Source: Cherax quadricarinatus (Eukaryota; Arthropoda; Malacostraca; Decapoda; Parastacidae). From it: DNA of 64,000 nt. Shown one piece after another: positions 1 through 9,916 of this stretch; within the stretch, counting starts at the first letter, position 1; each line of letters opens with the position of its first letter. Below the pieces are notes generated by a model. It was not told where the DNA came from. It did no database searches and saw only the letters and a list, made by a program, of their open reading frames with translations. The DNA is taken from the NCBI RefSeq assembly GCF_038502225.1, contig NC_091312.1, positions 34,804,482 through 34,868,481 on the forward strand. The letters are read 5' to 3'. Made by a program: the position numbers and the translations under genes.

Positions 1-262
1 TCTCCCACTACATTGTAAAATGCTCCAATCTTCAGAACACCCGTGACTTAACCTGATTCCTCATTTTTCTTCTTCTCCCTCTTCCCCTTTCCTCTTTCCT
101 TTTTTTGTCTTTCTTCTGTCGCGTGTTTCTGTTCCTTCATTATTTATTTCATCACTTCCCCTTCCCCCCACCTCTGTGCACTTGCTCTCCCTCTGTGGGC
201 ACCTAGCTCCCTTGCAGTGCTCCCCTTTCTTTATATTTGACTGGCTCCTCCTCCTTAGTTCC
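1..262. other. C/T-rich stretch, nothing recognised
   Basis: Pyrimidine-rich low-complexity sequence leading into the trinucleotide repeat. No gene, motif or repeat family recognised. Confidence 0.5.
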
Positions 263-268
263 CCACTA

Positions 269-311
<43 letters not shown>

Positions 312-356
312 AGCCATCACCACTACTACTACTACTACTACCACCACCACCACTAC
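263..356 (+). repeat. (ACT)n trinucleotide microsatellite
   Basis: About 90 bases of ACT/CTA repeats with a few ACC interruptions and one break near 313. The short leucine/proline-rich reading frame across it is an artefact of the repeat. Confidence 0.95.
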
Positions 357-369
357 CTCTTCCTGCCTA

Positions 370-515
370 TATGTAGCCGTCCTGCTCCACTTATGATTAG
401 TGTGACTTTGTAAATGGTCCAAGTCGGACCGAAACGTCGTCGTAAGCTCCTCTCTTCTATGTGCGGGTTATTTGTGTATCGTTCCAGTCACGGTATTGTA
501 ACTTTTTTTTTGTTA
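370..515 (+). mobile_element. Possible Penelope-like terminal repeat fragment
   Basis: The stretch contains 'GGACCGAAACGTCGTCG' followed by a T-rich end. It resembles the 'aaacg' core seen in the terminal repeats of Penelope-like elements elsewhere in this window (for example near 8,050 and 61,640). There is no coding evidence. The assignment rests on motif style and memory of decapod repeats, so it is weak. Confidence 0.3.
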
Positions 516-1867
516 TTTAAAGCCTCGCTAATCTCCGTCACCGACACAATAGAACGTAACACTGGAAACCACAAAATTACTAAAACATTAGCATTAGGAT
601 GCGTGTGCGTGTGTGTGTGTGTCAGCGTGCCTCGTTGTGCTCCGGGTTTTCTCGTGTTTTCACGGTCGCTCTTACGTGCTAGAACTTTAATTTGTGTCAT
701 CAATCCTATACGATACATCCCTCTAGCGCCTGGAACCAATCTTGGGCGGAAAACATTATATACTGAGTCAGAAAAGGAGAATTAGTGTGCAGTACCCAGC
801 AGAGTTTACTACCAGAGGGGAATCATAGGCCTGTGTTCCGTGTGCAAAATAATAATAATAGAACTTTTCTTTGTCAGAGGAAAGAAAGTCTCCCTGATAA
901 CATTGTGTATACATAGTGTATAGTGTATACTACAGTGGCTCCCTAGTATATAGATGATAAAGGCTAAAGTGTCATTTGAAAACAGGTGAATTTGTAAATG
1001 AAGTGATAAGCCTATAGAGGCAGGTGCCAGAAGTCGCCAGAAACTTACCACAGGTAAGCTGTTTTTAATTATCTTCCTGGCCTGCTAGTGTACTCGCATA
1101 TAATCTAGTGATACCAGTGAATAGCAGAATACAGTGTTGTAGTAGCAACTAACCAGTGGAGTGGAGTGACTTTCATTAGTTTCCTTTTCTTGAAATACCA
1201 GACGTTACTGTGAATTTCATATAACCTGTAGTTACCAGCGGTCGCAATATACACAACGAGAAGCAATTATTACTACAGAAAAAGCGTCCCTCCTCCAAAA
1301 TTTCCACCAGTCAACTATAGTGATAATATAGCATTTATTTTGGTGGAGGCCAAAAAGAAAAACTAGAAAAGCTAGATACAGCGATTGATAAACAAGGGTT
1401 GAGGCTCGACCATTCGTCACTGTAGGAGTTGCGAGCAGTCACCGGTTTCTTCAACACGCAAGTTATACTTTTGTATCAATCAAATAACATATTACTCGGG
1501 TAGAATTTTCCAGTAGATCCTTCATGTGTTAGCCCAAATCACCGACCAGTATGTTTTAAATAAGTGACCCACTGATCAGATCAGACTGGCTCCGAACCCT
1601 CGACTGGACCGAACCCTCGACTGGTCGAACCCTGGGCCGGTTCAAACGGATTCGTTGGACAATAAAGCAGACTGTAAACGGATGGGGTTGTAGGCGCCCT
1701 TATAAACACAAACAATAAATATAAAACAAACTCCAGAAGCGTACTCCGGTAAGCTGTCCTGAAAGAAATAGAAATACAGATAGCTAGAGCTTTACTTAAA
1801 GAGGTTATTAATAGAGTATTCAAGAGGTTGCTAGTAGAATTACAGTAAATCAACCATTCATATCATT
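516..1867 (+). other. Non-coding, possible 5' leader of the CR1-like LINE
   Basis: There is no convincing gene. A short (GT)n lies near 602-622, and near 1,580-1,640 a short degenerate repeat of the type 'GAACCCTCGACTGG' occurs about three times. Part of this stretch, up to the ATG at 1868, is probably the 5' untranslated and internal promoter region of the LINE downstream. Its 5' boundary cannot be fixed from one copy. Confidence 0.4.
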
Positions 1868-3145
1868 ATGAAGCTGTGTGTAGTCTGCAATAAATCAAAC
1901 AAACGGGCTTCCACATGGATAAATTGTCATTTTTGTGGAAATTGGTGTCACGCCCCTTGTGCAGATATCCAAGAACTAGCTACAAGCAGTATTAAAACAA
2001 GGAAGTGTTTTTGGGTATGCCCAAAGGAGATAAATCTGTGGGCTAAAATCACAAGGGTATTAAAAGAGGATAACATCAAAGCTGCTTTCATAGACAACCT
2101 GGAAGCTTTCTACAACAGATGGGAACATAAAAAGTCTGGGCTGAATGGTACTGCCCTTGATACTGGCCATGTAGTCAGAAACTGTAAGGCTGGAGGTGAT
2201 GTCCTGGTAGTCAGTAAATGTGGGGCTGATAGTGCTGTCCTGGGAGACAGTAATGGTGAAGCTGGAGGTGCTGTCCTGGGAGACAGTAATGGTGAAGCTG
2301 GAGGTGCTGTCCTGGGAGACAGTAATGGTGAAGCTGGAGGTGCTGTTCTGGGAGACAGAAATGGTGAAGCTGGAGGTGCTGTCCTGGGAGACAGTAATGG
2401 TGAAGCTGGAGATGCTGTCCTGGGAGACAGTAATGGTGAAGTTGGAGATACTGTCCTGGGAGACAGAAATGGTGAAGCTGGAGGTGCTGTCCTGGGAGAC
2501 AGTAATGGTGAAGCTGGAGATTTTGTCCAGGTAGTCGGGAATTATACACAGGAAGGAATGCATATAAATGACCTCATAGGGGACAGGAGCCGTAGTGGGG
2601 AAACAAGTGTAGTCAAAGATAAGATAAAACCAATATTGCAAACAAGAATTACAACAGGAAATAGCAAACAAGAGGACTCCACTAGCAATAGTGAGGATAT
2701 ATTACCAAAAACAACTGGTGGGAGCTCCATTGTTGGTGCTAGGGAAGATAGGAATAAGACAGGTAAACATGCACCAACAGGGAATACAGTCACAGAAACC
2801 CAAGGCAAACGGAAACCAAGCCTGTGCACATACTATGCACTTGGTATCTGCAGACATGGGAAATCTGGAAAAACAGATGGGAAGTGCAACTATGACCACC
2901 CTAGAAAATGCCGTGCCCATATGACAACAGGAAAATGCAAACTCCCTTCCTGTAAGTTTTTTCACCCTGAAATGTGTACCTCTTCAGTACAGGAAAGACT
3001 GTGCTATAACTTAAATTGCCAGGCATACCATCTAAAGGGGACAAAAAGATACAAAACATCCAGGCCATGGGAAAACCTGGGTAGCCACAGCCACTCAAGA
3101 GGGAGAGGATTTTTAGTGCCAGGAAGGAAAAAAAACTGGCAGTAA
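1868..3145 (+). CDS. CR1-like LINE ORF1 protein (PHD finger, 12-aa repeats, CCCH fingers)
   Basis: A 425-residue frame starting at the ATG at 1868. Residues 4-51 form a C4HC3 PHD-like finger (C4, C7, C20, C23, H28, C31, C47, C51), with a W two residues before the last C. Residues about 122-217 are eight copies of a 12-residue unit of the type GAVLGDSNGEAG. Residues 320-388 hold three CCCH-type fingers: C-x7-C-x11-C-x3-H, C-x8-C-x4-C-x3-H and C-x8-C-x4-C-x3-H. The C-terminus is basic (RGRGFLVPGRKK). ORF1 proteins of LINEs coat the element RNA and act as chaperones; the CCCH fingers fit RNA binding. ORF2 starts 54 bases after the stop. The frame is intact. The 12-aa repeat looks copy-specific and may vary in number between copies. 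Confidence 0.8.
   Translation: MKLCVVCNKSNKRASTWINCHFCGNWCHAPCADIQELATSSIKTRKCFWVCPKEINLWAKITRVLKEDNIKAAFIDNLEAFYNRWEHKKSGLNGTALDTGHVVRNCKAGGDVLVVSKCGADSAVLGDSNGEAGGAVLGDSNGEAGGAVLGDSNGEAGGAVLGDRNGEAGGAVLGDSNGEAGDAVLGDSNGEVGDTVLGDRNGEAGGAVLGDSNGEAGDFVQVVGNYTQEGMHINDLIGDRSRSGETSVVKDKIKPILQTRITTGNSKQEDSTSNSEDILPKTTGGSSIVGAREDRNKTGKHAPTGNTVTETQGKRKPSLCTYYALGICRHGKSGKTDGKCNYDHPRKCRAHMTTGKCKLPSCKFFHPEMCTSSVQERLCYNLNCQAYHLKGTKRYKTSRPWENLGSHSHSRGRGFLVPGRKKNWQ
2231..2518 (+). repeat. In-frame 36-bp tandem repeat in ORF1, 8 copies
   Basis: Eight head-to-tail copies of a 36-bp unit with core 'GCTGTCCTGGGAGACAGTAA'. A few substitutions mark individual units (GTT for GTC, AAA for TAA, GTT for GCT). Because the unit is a multiple of three and lacks stops, other frames on both strands also stay open here; those frames are shadows. 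Confidence 0.97.
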
Positions 3146-3198
3146 ATGGCAGATATTGTACACCAAATCCAGTCATTCCTGGAGTGGAACCACAGTCG

Positions 3199-6100
3199 AT
3201 GGCCTCCACTCCAAACCAACAGATACAGATACTAATGCCGGAAAAAAAATCCCCCGCCCCCAGTACCAACAATACCACCAGTCCGATGACATTCTTCTTT
3301 GCAAATATACAGGGTCTAAAGCCAGCAACAAACAACAAAATACCTTTCATCCGTGGACTGCTTGCAGAGGCAAAGGCAATGTTCGCGGCTTTCACTGAGA
3401 CCCACATAAAGGATCACTTAGACAACGAAATATGGATCCCAGGTTACAACCTATACAGATGTGAGAGAGTGAACAGGCTAAAGGAAGGGGGGGTTGGCCT
3501 GTACATTGCAGAGTCACTTGTTTGCACAGAACTGCTTAATGCCTCAAATGAAGTAGTGGAAGTTTTAGCAGTAAAGGTCGAGAACCAAAACCTAGTCATT
3601 GTGGTAGTCTACAAGCCTCCGGATGCAACATCCCAGCAATTCCAGAAACAGCTGTTAAAAATTGACCACTGTCTGGAAAATCTTCCAGCTCCTGCACCCA
3701 ACATCTTGCTCCTGGGGGATTTCAACTTAAGGCACCTAAAATGGAGGAATATAGCAAATAATATTGTTGCAGTAATAACACCAGGAGGCAGCTCTGATGA
3801 AAACTCACACTCACACGAGCTTTTAAATCTCTGCACAAAATTCAATTTAAACCAGCAAATAATAGAGCCTACTAGACTGGAGAATAAACTAGACCTCATC
3901 TTCACTAACAATGATGATCTGATAAGAAATGTCACCATATCAAAAACAATATACTCAGATCACAACATAATTGAGGTTCAGACATGTATGCGCAGAGCCC
4001 CAGACCGACAAAATGAGATTAGTCACGAGGGAGCATTCACCAAATTCAACTTCAATAACAAAAACATAAAGTGGGACCAAGTAAACCAAGTCCTAACCGA
4101 TATAAGCTGGGAAGATATACTAAGCAACACAGACCCCAACTTATGCCTAGAACAGATTAACTTGGTGGCACTCGATGTATGCACAAGACTTATTCCTCTA
4201 AGAAAAAGGAGGAGTAGATGTAAAATAGAAAGAGACAGGCGCTCTCCTTACAGGCGACGGAAAAGAATAACAGAGCGGCTAAAAGAGGTCAATCTATATG
4301 AAATGCGTAGGGAGACACTGGTCAGAGAAATAGCAAACATCGAACTTAAGCTAAAGGAATCTTATAGGAGTCAGGAATCGCGGGAAGAACTAAAAGCCAT
4401 AAATGAAATCGAAAGAAACCCAAAGTATTTCTTCTCCTATGCCAAATCAAAGTCGAGAACAACGTCTAGTATTGGGCCCTTACTTAAACAAGATGGGTCC
4501 TAAACAGATGACAGCAAGGAAATGAGTGAGCTACTCAAGTCCCAATATGACTCAGTTTTTAGCAAGCCACTAACCAGACTGAGAGTCGAAGATCAAAATG
4601 AATTTTTTATGAGAGAGCCACAGAATTTGGTTAACACAAGCCTATCTGATGTTATCCTGACGCCAAATGACTTCGAACAGGCGATAAATGACATGCCCAT
4701 GCACTCTGCCCCAGGGCCAGACTCATGGAACTCCGTGTTCATCAAGAACTGCAAGAATCCCCTATCACGAGCTTTCACCATCCTATGGAGAGGGAGCATG
4801 GACACGGGGGTCGTCCCACAGTTACTAAAAGAAACAGACATAGCCCCACTCCACAAAGGGAGCAGTAAAGCAACAGCAAAGAACTTCAGACCGATAGCAC
4901 TAACATCCCATATCATAAAAATCTTTGAAAGAGTCCTAAGAAGCAAGATCACCACTCATCTAGAAACCCATCATTTACACAACCCAGGGCAACATGGGTT
5001 TAGAACAGGTCGCTCCTGTCTGTCTCAACTATTGGATCACTACGACAAGGTCCTAGATGCACTAGAAGACAAAAAGAATGCAGATGTAATATATACAGAC
5101 TTTGCAAAAGCCTTCGACAAGTGTGACCATGGCGTAATAGCGCACAAAATGCGTGCTAAAGGAATAACAGAAAAAGTCGGTCGATGGATCTATAATTTCC
5201 TCACTAACAGAACACAGAGAGTAGTAGTCAACAGAGTAAAGTCCGAGGCAGGCACGGTGAAAAGCTCTGTTCCACAAGGCACAGTACTCGCTCCCATCTT
5301 GTTCCTCATCCTCATATCCGACATAGACAAGGATGTCAGCCACAGCACCGTGTCTTCCTTTGCAGATGACACCCGAATCTGCATGACAGTGTCTTCCATT
5401 GCAGACACTGCAAGGCTCCAGGCGGACATCAACCAATTCTTTCTGTGGGCTGCAGAAAACAATATGAAGTTCAACGTTGAGAAATTTCAATTACTCAGAT
5501 ATGGTAAACACGAGGAAATTAAATCTTCATCAGAGTACAAAACAAATTCTGGCCACAAAATAGAGCGAAACACCAACGTCAAAGACCTGGGAGTGATCAT
5601 GTCGGAGGATCTCACCTTCAAGGACCATAACATTGTATCGATCGCAACTGCTAGAAAAATGACAGGATGGATAATGAGAACCTTCAAAACTAGGGAGGCC
5701 AAGCCCATGATGACACTCTTCAGGTCACTTGTTCTATCTAGGCTGGAATATTGCTGCACACTAACAGCACCTTTCAAGGCAGGTGAAATTGCTGACCTAG
5801 AAAATGTACAGAGAACCTTCACGGCGCGCATAACGGAGATAAAACACCTCAATTACTGGGAGCGCTTGAGGTTCCTGAACCTGTATTCCCTGGAACGCAG
5901 GCGGGAGAGATACATGATTATATACACCTGGAAAATCCTAGAGGGACTAGTACCGAACTTGCACACGAAAATCACTCACTACGAAAGCAAAAGACTTGGC
6001 AGACGATGCAACATCCCCCCAATGAAAAGCAGGGGTGTCACTAGCACGTTAAGAGACCATACAATAAGTGTCAGGGGCCCGAGACTGTTCAACTGCCTCC

Positions 6101-6297
6101 CAGCATACATAACGGGGATTACCAACAGACCCCTGGCAGTCTTGAAGCTGGCACTGGACAAGCACCTAAAGTCGGTTCCTGACCAGCCGGGCTGTGGCTC
6201 GTACGTTGGTTTGCGTGCAGCCAGCAACAACAGCCTGGTTGATCAGGCTCTGATCCACCAGGAGGCCTGGTCACAGACCGGGCCGCGGGGGCGTTGA
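3199..6297 (+). pseudogene. CR1-like LINE ORF2 (endonuclease + reverse transcriptase), one internal stop
   Basis: Endonuclease and reverse transcriptase of a CR1-type LINE, which would nick the target and prime cDNA synthesis from it. I start it at the first ATG (3199); the open frame begins slightly upstream. Endonuclease motifs in order: FFFANIQGLK, TETHI (catalytic E), LLGDFNLRH, LDLIFTNN, YSDHNII. A TAA at 4501-4503 interrupts the linker, and the same frame resumes at once. RT motifs: APGPDSWN, FRPIALTSHIIKIFERVL, GFRTGRSCLSQLLDHYD, TDFAKAFDKCDH (motif A), SSVPQGTVLAPILFLI (motif B) and FADD at 5359-5370 (motif C). The C-terminal region has LEYCCTLTAPF and SLERRRERYMIIYTWKIL, typical of CR1/Jockey-group elements, and ends SQTGPRGR. 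Without the stop the protein would be about 1,030 residues. Another copy in this window has a sense codon at the stop position, so the break is a recent point change. Confidence 0.85.
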
Positions 6298-6345
6298 CCC
6301 CCGGAACTCTCTCCAGGTAAACTCCAGGTAAACTCAACCAGGCAA
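6298..6345 (+). repeat. CR1-like LINE 3' tail (CTCCAGGTAAA)n
   Basis: After the stop codon the sequence reads 'CTCTCCAGGTAAACTCCAGG' and then TAAACTC, giving two to three copies of an 11-bp unit. The same terminal sequence closes the other CR1 fragments in the window, which fixes it as the 3' end of the family. Sequence from about 6,346 to 6,585 holds nothing I recognise. Confidence 0.8.
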
Positions 6346-6585
6346 AGCACCACCTATCCAGCAACACAAGTCACATGATGTCATTTTGTACCCGTCCTCA
6401 TCCGAATATGGCATTCTTCAAGTCACCATGCGTCACTCACACCTCACTTTCCTCCTATATATTCTGTCTTTCAACCTCTGTATGTTAGAAGTGATCAAGG
6501 TTCAAGGACCGACACGTTTTCTAATAAATATGTCGTAGTGTTTGCCTAATCAGCCTTTTGAAAATCAACTGGATGGTTAAAACAT

Positions 6586-7337
6586 CTCACATGGATAACC
6601 AGAGTATTAGAATCTTGTCCACTTCTAATGCTATATTTATGTTATTATAACCTAAGTTCAAAACTTTTTCCAGTTTGTACGTAACAAATTTTATCACATA
6701 TTTGAAAAGGAATCTTATAGACTCACCCGTCAACATTTTGGGGAAATTTTTTATCAAACGTTTTTTAAATATCAGAATTTTTAAATACAGCTTTGATATT
6801 GAAAGTCTTAAGAAGAGGAGGCATATCAATCAAGTCTTGATGGTAAGGGAGAACCAACATATTTTTAGTTGAATGAAGTTGGTTGTCCCAGTTTGAACTG
6901 TAAAAAGTATTTCTTGCTATTTTAAAGGATTTATCAATTAAGTTTCATGGGTATTTTACAGCATTAGCTATTTCATAAATTTTGGATATTTTTTCATCTA
7001 TGAACTCTGGACTACAAGTACGTAAAGCTCTCAAAAACATTGATGAGAATACCGAGAGTTTACCTCTATCTTGATATGAAGAATAATAGTGTACATAGGA
7101 ACAGCTATTTGTTGGCTTTCTGTAAACTTTTAATTTAAAATCATTGTTACCCTTAACAATTAAAACATCTAGGAAAGACAATGAGTTATTTTCTACGTAC
7201 TCAACAGTAAAATTTATAGAATGAGCTAAACTATTTAATTTAACAAAGAAATGGTTTACATCTAACAGAGCTAAGTCGTATAGATATGATAAATGGTTTT
7301 GATAACCAACAAGTTGAAGATTGAAACACTTATGCAA
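6586..7337 (-). pseudogene. Penelope-like element RT C-terminus and GIY-YIG endonuclease, decayed
   Basis: Reading down the minus strand from 7,337, a 130-residue frame shows Penelope-type RT/linker motifs: VKLNSLAHSINFTVEY, SLSFLDVLI, VYRKPT and RALRTCSPEFIDEKI. It continues with breaks into a degenerate GIY-YIG nuclease. Near 6,745-6,620 the translation gives VYKIPF..CDK..YVQTGKSFEL with stop codons, matching the family pattern VYKIPC..C.K.YVGQTGK. Penelope-like elements encode one protein with an RT and this nuclease, which cuts the target for priming. Several stops and frameshifts are visible, so this is a fossil. The terminal-repeat sequences that follow at 7,338-8,400 belong to the same kind of element. 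Confidence 0.7.
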
Positions 7338-8400
7338 CCTTTATTGAAGAAACTTTTCGCCACAGTGGCTTTATCAGTCCAGTACAAAGCAAAAAGGGGT
7401 AAGGAGGGAAGGAGTTTGAGGTAATCAGTCCCTCAACCTGGAATCGATGTGTTCAGTCCATCACTCTTGTAGAAAGTACAGCATATGGCCTGAGAAGTGG
7501 CTTATGTACTGTAGTCAGGTGAGTGCAAGCAGGAGGTGGCGGGACCACAGTGGGACCATCTACTAGTGTAAATAGGTCTTCGTCCGAAGGTTGGACAAAT
7601 ATTGAATAATACCTTGTGTCAAGATCCCATGATGTAATGTCTGATAGATGTGATAAATGGTTTTCAAAATAGACAAGTTAAAGATTGAGACACTTCTGTT
7701 GAATATCTCGGAAGTTATTCACTTATCTCATGTAAGTTCTCCATTAATAATCAATTATTTGAAATGATTTTCACAGTGATCATAAAACAATTTTTACAAA
7801 CTGGTGGATGTATTTTTTTAAATATCTTAAATATTTTGTAATTTGTGTGGGGGTAAAGGGAAGATATTTTGCTAAATGTCAAAAACTTACGAACTTTATT
7901 TTTTTTTTTTTGTGGAATAAAGATAAGATATTTACAGTGCTTGCAGTCATGAGAAAATTGAATTAGCATTGTTTTATTAGTAGGAAGTTCCCAAACAACT
8001 TTTCGTAGTTGAAGAATTGAGACACTTATGCAACACATGGGAATCTTTATTGAAGAAACGTTTTGCCACACAGTGACTTCATCAGTCCAATACAAAGTAG
8101 AAATGGGTAAGGAGAGTAGAAGTTTGAGGTAATCAGTCCATCAACCTGGAATCGATGTGTTCAGTCCATCACTCTTGTGGGAAGTGCAGCATAGGGCCAG
8201 AGAGGTGGCTTATATACTGCGGTGAGATGAGGTGAAGCAGGAGGAGGCGGGATCACAGTGGGACCTGCCACTAGTGTAAGTAGGTCGTCGTCCAAAGGTT
8301 GGGCAAGCGTTGAAGTCTTTGTACCAAGACACCATGATGTTGCAGTGTCTGACAGATGTGATGAATGGTTTTGAAAACCATTCATCACATGTTTTTTATA
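7338..8400. mobile_element. Penelope-like terminal repeats, two diverged copies
   Basis: Two related copies of one sequence lie in the same direction, roughly 7,330-7,690 and 8,020-8,390. Each contains 'GAAGAAAC(G/T)TTT(T/C)GCCAC', 'ATCGATGTGTTCAGTCCATC' and a GATGTGATAAATGG-like end. This layout, with pseudo-LTR copies around or next to Penelope RT, is typical of Penelope-like elements. The outer end of the giant inverted repeat falls inside the first copy, at about 7,458. Confidence 0.65.
8356..8390. repeat. 35-bp perfect palindrome with one central base
   Basis: Two 17-base arms around a central G form a near-perfect hairpin: ATGTGATGAATGGTTTT, then G, then the complement. It sits at the end of a Penelope-like repeat and probably marks two of them abutting head to head. 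The copy in the other arm of the large inverted repeat is at 41,360-41,394. Confidence 0.95.
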
Positions 8401-8769
8401 AGTAAACAAGCTTATTCAGGTATACACAAATACACTTACATAGATTGTCATACATAGCAGTATAAGTGTAGAGAACCTGGGATAACCCAAAAAAGTTAGA
8501 GTGACTTATTTCCATTGGGCTATCTTATTGAAACTTAGTGTAGAGAGAATGTACACTTCTTAAAGTATACCAAAAATGAAGACATCGGAAGATAAATAAC
8601 GATGCACAATGGTTAAGATGGTGCCACCCCTAAGCTAGCATTTTCACAGCTGAACTTTATTCACGTCTCATAGTAATTATCTATACTGTGTCCAGGTCTA
8701 CTTCATCGTTTGTGGTAGTCTCGGAGTCTTTTAGTGCTTTGAAGGTTATCAAAATATTAATTCGCTTCT

Positions 8770-9410
8770 TCCGCTAGTTCTTCGTATACAACTTTGGTTG
8801 TGCCGCATTTGTAGCGAAAACAAAGAAATCGTTCTCTGCTGGGTCCCTGGTTATGTTGATGTTCAGGGCAAGAAGCAGGGAGATCACTGTGCGATCAGTG
8901 GTACATGACATCCCAGTTTCATATAGAGGTATTTCATTCTCAGATTATTTTGCTACAATCTCTGGCCACCTTCGTAACCGTTGGTCTGAACTGACTCATA
9001 AAAAATTACACTCTATCAAGGCGAGTTTAGGATCCTGGTCTTCTTATCATCGATGTCATAATCTTGCTCATGGGTATCTCATGGAGAGGCGCCCAATTCC
9101 AAACCGTGCGAATTATCAGGTTCCAATTTCGGTTTGTTATATTCTGTTGGACTGTCCAGTCTGTGAGCGAGCACGCAGAATTTACCTTTGACATCGTCAC
9201 GGCTCAAACTCCCTTACTATATTTTCCCTCCTCGCTGACGGCCTCACCTTTGACATAGACTCCCTCTTTAACTTTTTGACAGCAGCAGATTTATCACAGC
9301 CTTTGATTATTTTTCATTTAGCACTCTTTACCGACCTTACAACCCGTACCCGACAGTGCTGTATGACCCTAGTGGTATAGCGCTTAGTTTTAATTATAAT
9401 TAAAATGTTA
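8770..9410 (+). pseudogene. LINE C: RNase H domain and 3' end of an I/Jockey-group LINE
   Basis: Near 8,840 the frame reads CWVPGYVDVQG, the usual end of a retroelement RNase H domain. Residues such as VHDIPVSYRGISFSDYF, LHSIKASLGSWSS.HR and PISVCYILLDCPVCERAR follow, the pattern of the region after RNase H in I-like or X-element-like LINEs. The element ends in 'GGTATAGCGCTTAG' and an AT-rich tail near 9,405. The reading frame is broken (stop near 9,192) and the RT part is absent, so this is a 5'-truncated fossil. It recurs reversed at 40,350-40,985, and its tail type recurs at 53,690-53,781. Confidence 0.6.
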
Positions 9411-9589
9411 ATTTTAAATTTTTCTTGGGGGGAAGAGGAAATATTAAACTTATAGGGATCATATAGTGTCTGGGGAGTGAAGTCATTCATGGTAATCCAT
9501 GAATGGGAAGTAGGTAATTGTATTATTAGATGGTATGGGAACAAAAAGATTTTAACAAAGAGACACAAGGGATTAATTACCTTCACATC

Positions 9590-9690
9590 TTCCACCGATT
9601 TTTTCTCTGGACTTGACTGATGGTCATTGGTTGGCGAAACGTTTCCACATTGACGATACCTAAGTGTTGCACAAGTATCTCATTCACCAG
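9590..9690. mobile_element. Short Penelope-like terminal fragment
   Basis: It contains 'TTGGCGAAACGTTTCCACAT' followed by GTGTTGCACAAG, matching the pattern of Penelope-like terminal repeats at 8,030-8,060 but from another family. It runs straight into LINE A. The reversed copy is at about 40,060-40,160. Confidence 0.45.
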
Positions 9691-9916
9691 CTTGTAAGTT
9701 TTCTAATTCATTTATATGATAGTATAAATAGTAAGGAATGGGCGTTATCACAGTTGCTTTTTGCCGATGACTCGGTGCATTTGGGAGATTCGGAAGAGAA
9801 GTTGCAAAAGTTGTTAAACGAATTTGGGAGGAAATGTAAAAGAAGGAAATTAAAAGTAAATAAGGAATTAGCAAGATGAGAGTATAAAAAAAATACAGGC
9901 AATAAGAGATTGGATA
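9690..9916 (+). pseudogene. LINE A, RT motif C region (first part)
   Basis: The frame reads QLLFADDSVHLGDSEEKL and then KCKRRKLKVN, which is RT motif C and the segment after it in an endonuclease-RT LINE common in decapods. It ends with a stop at 9,877-9,879. At about 9,917 it is interrupted by LINE B, and homologous sequence resumes after 10,815. Only this short part of the RT is present, so the copy is dead. Confidence 0.55.

Larger units (their letters stand above)
1868..6345 (+). mobile_element. Nearly full-length CR1-like LINE
   Basis: A non-LTR retrotransposon with ORF1 (PHD plus CCCH zinc fingers), ORF2 (apurinic-type endonuclease plus reverse transcriptase), a short 3' UTR and a tail built of 'CTCCAGGTAAA' repeats. 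A PHD-type finger in ORF1 and a short tandem tail instead of poly(A) are known features of CR1-clade elements. It is the best copy in the window; fragments of the same family lie at 11,968-12,362, 37,393-37,790, 42,547-44,713, 44,958-46,263, 51,190-51,365 and 56,963-57,925. ORF2 carries one nonsense codon, so this copy is probably not autonomous. Confidence 0.85.

Noticed and set aside
176..376. Leucine/proline-rich 66-residue frame
   Set aside because: It is simply the (ACT)n and pyrimidine-rich repeat read in one frame.
2060..2671. Long minus-strand and off-frame plus-strand frames over the 36-bp repeats
   Set aside because: A 36-bp unit without stops keeps several frames open; only the ORF1 frame has zinc-finger domains on both sides.
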